This document shows, in pieces, positions 16,556 through 24,866 of a DNA stretch of 64,000 nt. The stretch comes from Aminobacter sp039907765 (lineage in GTDB: Bacteria; Pseudomonadota; Alphaproteobacteria; Rhizobiales; Rhizobiaceae), in the NCBI RefSeq assembly GCF_039907765.1, contig NZ_JARDJI010000006.1:1-64000 (forward strand). The letters run 5' to 3'. Below the pieces are notes generated by a model that worked only from the letters and a program-made list of their open reading frames with translations, did not search any database and was not told where the DNA came from. A program made the position numbers and the translations under genes. How positions within the stretch are numbered: position 1 is the first letter of the stretch; the number at the start of each line of letters is the position of its first letter.

Positions 16556-17191
16556 TCACCCGCCCTGGCTGGTGCCGAAATTCACCTTGGGCGCCTCGAG
16601 CTTGTCTTCGGCGACGGTGAAGTTCTGGAACGGCTCGCCGCGGAACCAGAAGGTGTTCCACAGCATGGCCGGGAAAGTCTTGAGCGACGTGTTGTAGACG
16701 CGGACGGTCTCGATGTAGTCGCGGCGGGCGACGGCGATGCGGTTCTCGGTGCCTTCGAGCTGCGCCTGCAGGGCGATGAAGTTCTGGTTGGCCTTGAGGT
16801 CGGGGTAGTTCTCGACCACGGCGAGCAGCCGCGACAGCGCGCTGGTCAGGCCGGCCTGGTTGTCCTGGAAGGTCTTGAAGGCGTTGGGATCGGTGAGCGT
16901 TTCGGGCGTGACCGTCACCTGGGTCGCCTTGGCGCGGGCCTCGACGACGCCTTCGAGCGTGTCCTTCTCATGCGCGGCATAGCCCTTCACCGTCTCGACC
17001 AGATTGGGGATGAGGTCGGCACGGCGCTGGTACTGGTTCAGGACCTCGCTCCAGGCCGCCTTGGCCTGCTCTTCCTGGGTGGGAATCGTGTTGTAGCCGC
17101 ATGCAGACAGCAGCGGCATGGCAAGCACCAGGAAGATGAAGGCCCGAAGAAGGCGGAAGGAAGGAAGTGCCGACGAAGCGCGCATCTGCAT
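16556..17191 (-). CDS. lemA: LemA family lipoprotein
   Basis: 211 residues. The N-terminal hydrophobic segment ends in a lipobox LLSAC, so the protein should be a lipoprotein. It then has the LemA pattern: IPTQEEQAKAAWSEVLNQYQRRADLIPNLVETVKGYAAHEKDTLEGVVEARA, QLEGTENRIAVARRDYIETVRVYN and the terminal FPAMLWNTFWF. The helical coiled structure is conserved in the family. The start at 17191 follows GAGGAC; ATG 17185 is an alternative. It is first in a lemA-TPM-TPM cluster; related modules are thought to act at the envelope, without a defined reaction. Confidence 0.94.
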   Translation of the reverse strand: MQMRASSALPSFRLLRAFIFLVLAMPLLSACGYNTIPTQEEQAKAAWSEVLNQYQRRADLIPNLVETVKGYAAHEKDTLEGVVEARAKATQVTVTPETLTDPNAFKTFQDNQAGLTSALSRLLAVVENYPDLKANQNFIALQAQLEGTENRIAVARRDYIETVRVYNTSLKTFPAMLWNTFWFRGEPFQNFTVAEDKLEAPKVNFGTSQGG

Positions 17192-17292
17192 TGTGAATGT
17201 CCTCGACAAAGCAACCGATGGCAAAGCATTATCACAAACGCGTCAGGAGAAAACCGGGCGCAGACGGCAAAGTCGCCGGGAGACATTCGACG

Positions 17293-17550
17293 ATGGCGTC
17301 GCCCAGAAACAGCGATGGCGAGAAGGAATCGCGCCGCATTCTCGACCGCGTGGCGCGGGAGAGCGACGCCGGCGGCGGGGCCTTCGTCAGGCGCAAGGCC
17401 GGCGAGATGGCCGACCACCTCGGCGCCGCCGACGTCGACAAGTCCGACCGCATCGAACATATCGGCACGCGCATCGGCCGCATCCTCGGCTTCGTGCTGA
17501 CCATCGGGCTGATCCTTTGGCTGGTGAACTTTCTGGTGCGGGGCGGATGA
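17293..17550 (+). CDS. Hypothetical small membrane protein
   Basis: 85 residues from ATG 17293, preceded by GGGAGACATTCGACG. The N-terminal two-thirds is charged and hydrophilic (ESRRILDRVARESDAGGG, AGEMADHLGAADVDKSDRIEHIGTRIG). The C-terminal stretch ILGFVLTIGLILWLVNFLV is a single transmembrane helix. It resembles small tail-anchored hypothetical proteins found in Mesorhizobium and relatives. Earlier in-frame starts at 17197 and 17218 exist but lie close to the divergent lemA start. It ends 4 bp before the next gene, so it is likely co-transcribed with it. Confidence 0.75.
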   Translation: MASPRNSDGEKESRRILDRVARESDAGGGAFVRRKAGEMADHLGAADVDKSDRIEHIGTRIGRILGFVLTIGLILWLVNFLVRGG

Positions 17551-17554
17551 GCTC

Positions 17555-18460
17555 ATGACCGTTCGGGCCGAACAAGCCGCGCCGCGCGCGGTCATCGTCG
17601 TGTCGAGCCATGTGGCGCGTGGATCGGTCGGCAACCGCGCGGCGGTGTTCGCGCTGGAGACGCTCGGCCATCCGGTCTGGGCCGTTCCCACCGTCATCCT
17701 GCCCTGGCACCCCGGGCATGGCCGGGCCACGCGGATCGTTCCTCCCGCCGAGCAGTTCGCGGCCTTCATGGCCGACCTCGAACGCGCGCCGTGGCTCGGC
17801 GAGGTGGCGGCCGTGCTGTCGGGATATCTCGGCGAACCGGGGCAGGTCGAGGCGGTGGCCTCCCTGGTCAGGGCCGTGAAGGCGAAGAACACGCGGGCAC
17901 TCTATGTCTGCGATCCCGTCATCGGCGATTCCAGCGGGCTCTATGTCGCCGATTCCCTTGCCACGGGTATCCGCGATACGCTTTTGCCGTTGGCCGATAT
18001 CGCCACCCCCAATCGCTACGAGCTGGAATGGCTGGCCGGCACCACGCTGGAGGACATGCGCGCAACGATGGCGGCTGCACTTGCCGCACGACCTGCGACG
18101 ATGCTGGTGACGTCGGCGCCGGCGATGATGACGGGCGGCACCGGCAACCTGCTGGTGACGGCCGCGCAGGCGATGCTGGCCGAGCACCGTACCGTCGAGC
18201 GCCCGCCCAACGGCCTGGGCGACCTGACGGCCGCGGTGTTCCTGGCGCGGCTGCTCGCTGGCCAGCCCATGGCCAAGGCGCTGCAGACGACCACCGCATC
18301 CGTCTACGAAATCCTCGCCCGCACCTCGAGGCGCGGCGGCGACGAACTGCAGCTCGAAACCGATGCGCAGAGCCTGTCGCATCCGATGGCACAGGTGGAG
18401 CTGCGCAATCTCATTCACCCTTCGCGGAGCCGAAAACCCGGCATGGAGTCAGAGGCGTGA
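17555..18460 (+). CDS. pdxY: Pyridoxal kinase (PdxY-like)
   Basis: 301 residues of the ribokinase-like PdxK/PdxY family: VIVVSSHVARGSVGNRAAVFALETLGHPVWAVPTVIL at the N-terminus, YVCDPVIGDSSGLYV, DIATPNRYELEWLAG, and the phosphate-binding/catalytic GLGDLTAAVFLARLL loop with its aspartate. It phosphorylates pyridoxal to pyridoxal 5'-phosphate. It overlaps the next gene by 4 bases (GTGA), pointing to translational coupling. Confidence 0.93.
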   Translation: MTVRAEQAAPRAVIVVSSHVARGSVGNRAAVFALETLGHPVWAVPTVILPWHPGHGRATRIVPPAEQFAAFMADLERAPWLGEVAAVLSGYLGEPGQVEAVASLVRAVKAKNTRALYVCDPVIGDSSGLYVADSLATGIRDTLLPLADIATPNRYELEWLAGTTLEDMRATMAAALAARPATMLVTSAPAMMTGGTGNLLVTAAQAMLAEHRTVERPPNGLGDLTAAVFLARLLAGQPMAKALQTTTASVYEILARTSRRGGDELQLETDAQSLSHPMAQVELRNLIHPSRSRKPGMESEA

Positions 18461-19206
18461 CGGTTGCCGGCGTCGACGGCTGCAAGGCCGGCTGGGTCGC
18501 GGTGATCCGGCACGACGCCGAGTTGCTGCCCGCGGCCAGGGTGTTCGCCGGCTTCGCAGGATTGCTCGCCGCGCTGCCGGACGATGCGACCGTCGCCGTC
18601 GACATGCCGATCGGACTGCCCGAGCTTTCTGGAAGGGGCGGCCGCGGGCCGGAGGCCCTCGTGCGGCCCTTGCTGGGCGAACGGCAGTCGAGCGTCTTTT
18701 CGATCCCGTCGCGGGCGGCGGTGCACGCCGAGACCGCCGCGTTCACCGATCTCGACGCCTGGCATGCGGCGCACCGGCGGGCAAGCGAGGTCGCGATGCG
18801 GACTTCATCGCCGCCTCGCGGCGTGTCGATCCAGGCCTTCGGCATATTCTCCAAGATCCGCGAGATCGACGCGCTGATGATGGAGCGGCCGGACCTGCGC
18901 GGGCGGGTGATCGAATCGCATCCCGAGGTGGCATTCTGGAGGCTCAACGGCGAGCGTGCGATGAGCCTCCCGAAGAAGATCAAGAGCAGGGTCAACCCTG
19001 CCGGCATGGAGGAGCGCAAGGCGCTGCTGGCGCGGGCAGGGCACGATCTCGATCGGCCGCCGCCGCGGGGTGCTGCGACGGACGACTTCCTCGACGCCTG
19101 CGCGATGATGCTGGTTGCCGAGCGCCACCGGCGCGGCGAAACCGGAAGCTTTCCGACCCCGCCGGGATACGATGCCCATGGCATTCCGGTGGCGATATGG
19201 GCCTGA
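18457..19206 (+). CDS. DUF429 family protein (predicted RNase H-like nuclease)
   Basis: 249 residues starting at GTG 18457 inside the previous stop. It has the DUF429 hallmark VAGVDGCKAGWVAV, then VAVDMPIGLPE, SVFSIPSRAAV, a conserved SIQAFGIFSKIREID, VIESHPEVAFW and the C-terminal TDDFLDACAMMLVAERH. The acidic residues D7, D50 region, E(SHPE) and DD/D near the end are laid out as in RNase H-like folds, so nuclease activity is a prediction, not an established function. Confidence 0.9.
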   Translation: MTVAGVDGCKAGWVAVIRHDAELLPAARVFAGFAGLLAALPDDATVAVDMPIGLPELSGRGGRGPEALVRPLLGERQSSVFSIPSRAAVHAETAAFTDLDAWHAAHRRASEVAMRTSSPPRGVSIQAFGIFSKIREIDALMMERPDLRGRVIESHPEVAFWRLNGERAMSLPKKIKSRVNPAGMEERKALLARAGHDLDRPPPRGAATDDFLDACAMMLVAERHRRGETGSFPTPPGYDAHGIPVAIWA

Positions 19207-19235
19207 TGCCCTGGGTCCGAAGCGGGAGGCCGGCC

Positions 19236-19643
19236 ATGACGGCAATGCTGAAGCTTGTCGCAGCCGCCACCCTGCTGGTGGCCGCCCTTGCCTCCGCCCA
19301 GGGAAGCGATGTCGTCGACCGTTGGTACGAGGCGCTGCTTGAGGTCGACCGGGCAGCACTCGCCGGCCTGCTTGCCGACAATGCCGAGATCCGTCTCGAT
19401 GATGTCGGCGTTACCCAGACCAAGGCCGAATTCATCGCGTCGATGGACGAGTGGGAGGCGGCCGTGGCGGGTGCCGCCATCCGCCATAGGGTCGAGAGCA
19501 GGGACGGCGATGTCACGACCGGCCTTGCCTGTTACGATTTCCCCAGCAACGACACGCTGATGCGGGAGATTTTCACCATCAGGGGCGAACGGGTCGTCGC
19601 CATTTCGCAGGTGAGCCTCGGTGAGAACTGCTACGGCATCTAG
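19236..19643 (+). CDS. Secreted NTF2-like small protein
   Basis: 135 residues with a signal peptide MTAMLKLVAAATLLVAALASA. The mature part has the SnoaL/NTF2-like rhythm: DVVDRWYEALLEVDRAALAGLLADNAEIRLDDVG, QTKAEFIASMDEWEAAVAG and a terminal strand MREIFTIRGERVVAISQVSL. Enzymatic residues are not evident. ATG 19236 follows GGGAGG. It may be the third gene of the pdxY-DUF429 transcription unit (29-bp gap). Confidence 0.75.
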   Translation: MTAMLKLVAAATLLVAALASAQGSDVVDRWYEALLEVDRAALAGLLADNAEIRLDDVGVTQTKAEFIASMDEWEAAVAGAAIRHRVESRDGDVTTGLACYDFPSNDTLMREIFTIRGERVVAISQVSLGENCYGI

Positions 19644-19660
19644 CTGCCGTTGCACGGAAG

Positions 19661-20908
19661 CTATTTCAGCCGCGTCATGATGGACGGTTCGGGCAGTCGG
19701 CTCCAGCCCAACCAGGAAATGATGGCCATGAGGCCCATGATCGGGATGACGGTGGCAAGGGCTGTGACCGGATCGCCGATCATGGCTGAGGCCGTGCCCC
19801 CGACGAGGCCTGCGCCCATCTGGAAGAAGCCCATCATCGCGGAAGCCGCGCCGGCATTCTTGGGGAAGGGGGCGAGGGCTGCCGTCATCATCGCCGGCAG
19901 GACCATGGCGATGCCGAAGGCATAGATGCCGATCGGACCCATGACGAGCAGGAAGGTCGGCTCGTACATGCGCAGGAGCATCGCCATCGAGATGGAACCC
20001 AGGGCGACGAAGATCAGGCCGAACGGCACCAGGCGAGCCGCGCCGAAGCGCGGCATCAGCCGGCGCGTGATGAGCGCGCCAAGCATGAAGCTCGCCGTCT
20101 GCATCAGCATGCCTATGCCGAACTGGGTGGCGGTCAGGCCGACGCGATCCATCAGGATGAATGCCAGCACCGTCGCCTGGGTGTAGATGGCACCTGAGGT
20201 GCCGGCGACGACCAGGCTGCACAGGATGAAATAGGGGCTGCGCAGCAGCGACCCGTAGGAGCGGATGAGCGCGCCCGGCCGGATGCGGCTCAGGTCGCGC
20301 TGCACCGTTTCGCGCAGGGCAAAGATCGTCACCAGCATGACGACGACGCCGAGCAGAACCATGACGACGAAGATGGCATGCCAGCCGAAGAGTTCCATCG
20401 TCACGCCACCGAGGGTGGGCGCGATCGCCGGGCCGAGCGCCAGCAGGATGCCGATCATGTTCATGATACGGGCCGAGCGCTCGTGGGTGAAGACGTCGCG
20501 GACGACCGCGCGCGACACCGACACGCCGACGGCGGCGCCCACGCCCTGGAGGAAGCGGGCGACGACCAGCGTCTCGATGTTGGGGGCGAGCAGGGCGAGC
20601 ACGCTGGCGGCGAGGTAGATGGCCATGAAGGCGAGCGTGATCGGCCTTCTGCCAAAGCCGTCCGAGAGCGGTCCGCAAACGAGCTGGGCGAAGGCGAAGC
20701 CGCCGAAATAGAGCGACAGCGTCATCTTCACCGCCGCCTCGGTGGTGCCGAAGGCCTTGACGATCTCGGGCATGGCCGGGGTGAACAGGGCGAGCGAGAT
20801 CGGGCCGATGGCGACCATCAGGCCGCCGATCAGCGATACCCGGCGCTCGCTCATGATCGGTTCGGGTGCAACAGCCTCGGCGGGGGCCATTTCCGTACGC
20901 ATGTTCAT
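19661..20908 (-). CDS. MFS drug-efflux transporter (Bcr/CflA type)
   Basis: 415 residues and 12 predicted transmembrane segments. The family signature between helices 2 and 3 is GGFAFAQLVCGPLSDGFGRRPI; motif C lies around GILLALGPAIAPTLGG in helix 5, marking a drug:proton antiporter. ATG 20908 overlaps the stop of the upstream marR-type gene (TCATG on the plus strand), so the two are translationally coupled. The pairing suggests that the MarR protein controls the exporter in response to a toxic compound. Confidence 0.92.
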   Translation of the reverse strand: MNMRTEMAPAEAVAPEPIMSERRVSLIGGLMVAIGPISLALFTPAMPEIVKAFGTTEAAVKMTLSLYFGGFAFAQLVCGPLSDGFGRRPITLAFMAIYLAASVLALLAPNIETLVVARFLQGVGAAVGVSVSRAVVRDVFTHERSARIMNMIGILLALGPAIAPTLGGVTMELFGWHAIFVVMVLLGVVVMLVTIFALRETVQRDLSRIRPGALIRSYGSLLRSPYFILCSLVVAGTSGAIYTQATVLAFILMDRVGLTATQFGIGMLMQTASFMLGALITRRLMPRFGAARLVPFGLIFVALGSISMAMLLRMYEPTFLLVMGPIGIYAFGIAMVLPAMMTAALAPFPKNAGAASAMMGFFQMGAGLVGGTASAMIGDPVTALATVIPIMGLMAIISWLGWSRLPEPSIMTRLK

Positions 20909-21381
20909 GCCGCCGCACTCTCGCCGGACTGCGCCTCGGCCCGGAGCGCGAGCAGGTTTTGGCGCGAAATCCGGAGGGCGGCGAGAACGCGCTTCCAATC
21001 GTCGGGATCGATGCCGCGCGCGGCGTCGCCGCGGATGCCGGCGGCGATCGGCTCGATCCGGGCAACCACTGCCGTGCCGGCTTCGGTCAGCGTCACCAGC
21101 TTGGCGCGGCGGTCGGCGGGGTCGGGCTGCCGCTCGACATAGCCCTTGCCTTCGAGGCGATCGATGAGCCCGCTGAGCGTCATCGCCTCGACGCCGAGCC
21201 GCTCGGCGAGCGCCGCTTGCCGGATCGGGCCGGCGCGGCGGACGTTGAACAGCACCCGGCCTTCGCCGGTCGTGAGCCCGAGCCCCGCCTCGGTGGTACG
21301 GTGGTCCATTTCGGCGCGGATCAGCCGGGCGATATCGGTGACGATGAAGCCGAAGGTCTCGGTGTCGCTGCTGGCAGCCAT
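20905..21381 (-). CDS. MarR-family transcriptional regulator
   Basis: 158 residues. A winged-helix MarR domain spans about 30-130: GLTTGEGRVLFNVRRAGPIRQAALAERLGVEAMTLSGLIDRLEGKGYVERQPDPADRRAKLVTLTEAG, with the DRR wing typical of the family. It is first in a two-gene operon with a Bcr/CflA exporter. The upstream region 21382-21430 is AT-rich with TAATGATAAGTAATCCTTAT, which looks like a promoter/operator for self-repression. Confidence 0.93.
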   Translation of the reverse strand: MAASSDTETFGFIVTDIARLIRAEMDHRTTEAGLGLTTGEGRVLFNVRRAGPIRQAALAERLGVEAMTLSGLIDRLEGKGYVERQPDPADRRAKLVTLTEAGTAVVARIEPIAAGIRGDAARGIDPDDWKRVLAALRISRQNLLALRAEAQSGESAAA

Positions 21382-21430
21382 AATGATAAGTAATCCTTAT
21401 TATATGGTTTGCTTAGTTTATCGGATGCGG
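21382..21430. promoter_or_regulatory. AT-rich promoter/operator region upstream of the marR-type gene
   Basis: This short stretch (AATGATAAGTAATCCTTATT and then ATGGTTTGCTTAGTTTATCG) is much richer in A and T than its surroundings. It contains the inverted pair ATAAG-TAATC-CTTAT (21394-21408), a plausible MarR-type operator. The plus-strand peptidase gene starts 80 bp further on. Confidence 0.4.
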
Positions 21431-21511
21431 CGCGTCAAGGCGGTTGCGCAGTCCCGGTCGCAGCCCTACATCGGGACGGTCCGCACCCAAGGCCAATCAA
21501 GGAAGCTGTTC

Positions 21512-23560
21512 ATGTCCGCCACGACCGATCTCGCGCGCCATCCGCTGACCCATTGGACCGGCCCGCTCGGCCTGCCCGACTTCACCAGGATCGAGGACGG
21601 CGCCTTCGGACCGGTGTTCGATGCAGCCCTTGCCGCGCATGCGGCCGAGGTCGAGGCGATCGCCAACAATGCCGAGCCGGCGACCATCGCCAACACGCTG
21701 GAGGCACTGGAACTGGCAGGCGAGGCGCTCGACCACGTTTCGGCGATCTTCTGGTGCCGCGCCGGCGCCCACACCAACGACGCGATCCAGGCGATGGAGC
21801 GCGAGATTTCACCGAAAATGGCCCGCCATTTCTCTCAAATCTCGATGAACGAGAAGCTGTTTGGGCGCATAGACGACCTCTATTCCCGCCGCGCCTCGCT
21901 CGGCCTCGATGCCGAGACGCTGAGGGTACTGGAGAAAAGCTGGAAGGGCTTCGTCCGTTCGGGTGCCAAGCTCGACCCCGAGGGCAAGAAGCGGCTGGCG
22001 GCGATCAACGAGGAAGCGGCGTCGCTGGGCGCCAGGTTCGGCCAGAACGTGCTCGCCGACGAAAAGGAATGGGTACTGTTCCTCGACGAGGGCGATCTCG
22101 CCGGCCTGCCGGAGTTCGTGCGCGGGGCTATGGCCCAGGCTGCAGAAACGCGCGGCCAGAAGGGCAAATATGCCGTCACGCTGTCGCGTTCGATCTATGA
22201 GCCGTTCACCACCTTCTCCGAACGGCGCGACCTGCGCGAGAAGGCGTTCAAGGCGTTTGCCGGGCGCGGCGAAACAGGCGGCGAGACCGACAATGCCGCT
22301 GTCGTGCGCGATACCCTGCGGCTGCGTGCCGAGAAGGCCAAGCTTTTGGGCTATGAGAGCTATGCGGCGCTGAAACTCGACGACACCATGGCGAAGACAC
22401 CGAAGGCGGTGATGGAGCTGCTGGAGCCGGTGTGGAACAAGGCGCGCGAGAAGGCGGCGGCCGACGAGGCCGAGCTGCAGCGCCTGGCAGCAAGCGCCGG
22501 CAGCAACGAGAAGCTGGCCGCCTGGGACTGGCGCTTCTACCAGGAGAAGCTGCGCGCCGAGAAATACGCCTTCGACGAGGCGGAGCTGAAGCCGTACCTG
22601 CAGCTCGAGCGCATCATCGACGCCTGCTTCGACGTCGCCACCCGCCTGTTCGGCATCACCTTCAAAGAAGTGCCCGGCATCGCCGCCTGGCATCCCGACG
22701 TGCGCGTCTTCGAGGTGTTCAATGCCGACGGCAGCAAGCGCGGCCTGTTCCTGGCCGACTACTTCGCACGGCCCTCGAAGCGCTCGGGCGCGTGGATGAG
22801 TTCACTGCAGTCGGGCTACAAGCTGGGCCACGGCGCCGCGCCGATCATCTACAACATCATGAACTTCGCCAAGCCGAAGGAAGGCGAGGCGGCACTGCTG
22901 TCGCTCGACGAGGCCAAGACGCTGTTCCACGAATTCGGCCACGCGCTGCACGGCATGCTGACCGATGTCACCTGGCCGTCGGTCTCGGGCACTTCGGTCA
23001 GCCGCGACTTCGTCGAACTGCCGTCGCAGCTCTACGAACACTGGCTGACGGTGCCGGCGGTGCTGGCAAAGCATGCGCTGCACTACAAGACCGGCAAGCC
23101 GATGCCGAAGGAACTGCTCGACAAGATGCTGTCAGCCAAGACCTTCGGCGCCGGCTTCGCCACCGTCGAGTTCACTTCGTCGGCGTTGGTCGACATGGCC
23201 TACCATGCGCGTCCCGACGCGCCGGCGGAGCCCGCTGCCTTCGAAGCCGAGACGCTGGAAAAGCTCGGCATGCCCGAGGCGATCGTCATGCGCCACCGCA
23301 CCCCGCATTTCCTGCACGTGTTCTCGGGCGAGGGCTATTCGGCCGGCTATTATTCCTACATGTGGTCGGAGGTGCTCGACGCCGACGCCTTCGCGGCCTT
23401 CGAGGAGACGGGCGACGCCTTCAACGCCGACATGGCCGAGAAGCTGCGCAAGCACATCTATTCGGCCGGCGGTTCCGCCGATCCGGAAGAGCTCTACAAG
23501 GCCTTCCGCGGCAAGATGCCGTCGCCGGAAGCGATGATGGAAAAGCGCGGGTTGGTTTAA
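21512..23560 (+). CDS. M3-family metallopeptidase (peptidyl-dipeptidase/oligopeptidase A type)
   Basis: 682 residues. The zinc site HEFGH begins at residue 473 within TLFHEFGHALHGMLTD, and the third ligand glutamate lies in the SGTSVSRDFVELPSQLYEHW stretch, the standard M3 arrangement. The C-terminal SGEGYSAGYYSYMWSEVLDADAF contains the substrate-binding His/Tyr region. These cytoplasmic enzymes degrade short peptides, including signal-peptide fragments. The start at 21512 follows AAGGAAGCTGTTC and gives MSATTDLARHPL; the open frame extends further upstream without family similarity. No signal peptide. Confidence 0.95.
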   Translation: MSATTDLARHPLTHWTGPLGLPDFTRIEDGAFGPVFDAALAAHAAEVEAIANNAEPATIANTLEALELAGEALDHVSAIFWCRAGAHTNDAIQAMEREISPKMARHFSQISMNEKLFGRIDDLYSRRASLGLDAETLRVLEKSWKGFVRSGAKLDPEGKKRLAAINEEAASLGARFGQNVLADEKEWVLFLDEGDLAGLPEFVRGAMAQAAETRGQKGKYAVTLSRSIYEPFTTFSERRDLREKAFKAFAGRGETGGETDNAAVVRDTLRLRAEKAKLLGYESYAALKLDDTMAKTPKAVMELLEPVWNKAREKAAADEAELQRLAASAGSNEKLAAWDWRFYQEKLRAEKYAFDEAELKPYLQLERIIDACFDVATRLFGITFKEVPGIAAWHPDVRVFEVFNADGSKRGLFLADYFARPSKRSGAWMSSLQSGYKLGHGAAPIIYNIMNFAKPKEGEAALLSLDEAKTLFHEFGHALHGMLTDVTWPSVSGTSVSRDFVELPSQLYEHWLTVPAVLAKHALHYKTGKPMPKELLDKMLSAKTFGAGFATVEFTSSALVDMAYHARPDAPAEPAAFEAETLEKLGMPEAIVMRHRTPHFLHVFSGEGYSAGYYSYMWSEVLDADAFAAFEETGDAFNADMAEKLRKHIYSAGGSADPEELYKAFRGKMPSPEAMMEKRGLV

Positions 23561-23590
23561 GGGGCAATCCGGCGGGGTTGAGTTCCTTCC

Positions 23591-23744
23591 CACCCCCCTC
23601 TGTCCTGCCGGACATCTCCCCCACAAGGGGGGAGATCAGCAGCTTCGCCGCCGACGTTTCTTCGCGAAATTGCTGGGCGATAGCGCTGATGACGGCCAAT
23701 CTCCCCCCTTGTGGGGGAGATGCCCGGCAGGGCAGAGGGGGGTG
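23591..23744. repeat. Inverted-repeat element family B, copy 2
   Basis: 154 bp. The arms CACCCCCCTCTG...GGGGGGAGAT and their reverse complement at the right end match copy 1 at 16346-16503. The centre (about 65 bp) differs. It fills most of the 214-bp gap between the peptidase and the Rsm22-type gene; nothing else is seen there. Confidence 0.9.
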
Positions 23745-23774
23745 CGAAAGATCGCGGCCGTTGAGGTATGACAT

Positions 23775-24734
23775 ATGGAACTACCGGCAGCATTGCGGGC
23801 GGCGGTCGACCGGGCGCTGGACGGCGTGCCGCTCGCCGAGTTGCAGCGTGCTGCCGACACGCTGTCTAAGCGCTACCGCGCCGAGCTGCGTGACGGCCGC
23901 CTGCACCTGTCGGACGAAATGTTCGCCCGTGCCTATCTGGCGACAAGATTGCCGGCGACCTTTGCCGCTGTCAGGGCAAGCCTCGAAAGCGCTACCGAAC
24001 TGATCCCGGACTTCGCGCCGAAGAGCCTGCTCGATGTCGGAGCCGGTCCAGGCACGGCACTTTGGGCAGCCTCCGATTGCTGGCCGTCGCTGGCGTCGGC
24101 CCGGATGCTCGAGGCGAGCCCTTCGATCCGCAAAGTTGGCGAATCCCTGTCGGCCCATGCCGGGCTCGAGAGGGTCGAGTGGACGTCGGCCGACGCCAGC
24201 AAGGCCATCGACGCGGGAAAGGCCGACCTAGTGACGCTCGCCTATGTGCTGGACGAACTGTCGCCGGCCGAGGGGCTGGCGCTGGTGGAAAGGCTCTGGG
24301 CCGCGACTGACGGCTTGCTGGTCATCGTCGAGCCGGGCACCCCCGCCGGCTGGAAGCGCGTGATGGCGGTACGGGCGCTGCTGATCGAGCGCGGGGCGCA
24401 TCTGGTCGCTCCCTGCCCGCATTCAAAACCTTGCCCGCTCGCCGAGCCTGACTGGTGCCATTTCTCGCGCCGCGTAGCCCGTTCGCGCCTGCATCGGCTG
24501 ACCAAGCGCGGCGACGTGCCGTGGGAGGACGAGAAGTACATCTTCGTAGCGGCCGCCCGCCAGCCGGCCGAATCCTTCGACGCCAGGGTGCTTGCGCCGG
24601 CCCGTGGCGGCTCGGGCAAGGTTGACGTGAAGCTCTGCCTGGCCGACGGTTCGGCCGAACAGCGGCTTCTGACCAAGCGCGACGGCGACCTGTTCAAGCG
24701 CGCCCGCCGGGCGGACTGGGGCGACATTTTGTAA
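23775..24734 (+). CDS. Rsm22-type ribosomal small-subunit methyltransferase-like protein
   Basis: 319 residues. N-terminal helical part, then a Rossmann SAM-binding motif SLLDVGAGPGTALWAAS, acidic MLEASPSIRKVGESL and the post-motif DLVTLAYVLDELSPAE. A cysteine cluster, CPHSKPCPL followed by DWCHF, matches the iron-sulfur motif seen in the mitochondrial relative METTL17/Rsm22. The C-terminal basic region (RLLTKRDGDLFKRARRADWG) fits RNA binding. Members are assembly factors or methyltransferases for the small ribosomal subunit. Bacterial function is not settled. The start at 23775 follows GAGGTATGACAT weakly. Confidence 0.88.
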   Translation: MELPAALRAAVDRALDGVPLAELQRAADTLSKRYRAELRDGRLHLSDEMFARAYLATRLPATFAAVRASLESATELIPDFAPKSLLDVGAGPGTALWAASDCWPSLASARMLEASPSIRKVGESLSAHAGLERVEWTSADASKAIDAGKADLVTLAYVLDELSPAEGLALVERLWAATDGLLVIVEPGTPAGWKRVMAVRALLIERGAHLVAPCPHSKPCPLAEPDWCHFSRRVARSRLHRLTKRGDVPWEDEKYIFVAAARQPAESFDARVLAPARGGSGKVDVKLCLADGSAEQRLLTKRDGDLFKRARRADWGDIL

Positions 24735-24866
24735 GCTTGCCGGCGCGCTGAATCTCAGTCGATTTGTCCGCCCCCCTTTCGCACCTGCGAAAAAACCTGT
24801 ATGAGCCCGCCAACCGAAAACGCGGCGCGTCGACAGGCTGTGCCGGCAACGCTCCCGAGTTATCAT

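Noticed and set aside
18411..21065. An 884-codon minus-strand frame across the DUF429, NTF2-like and MFS genes
   Set aside because: It runs through three well-supported genes in other frames and its translation is typical of shadow frames (Arg/Pro/His-rich).
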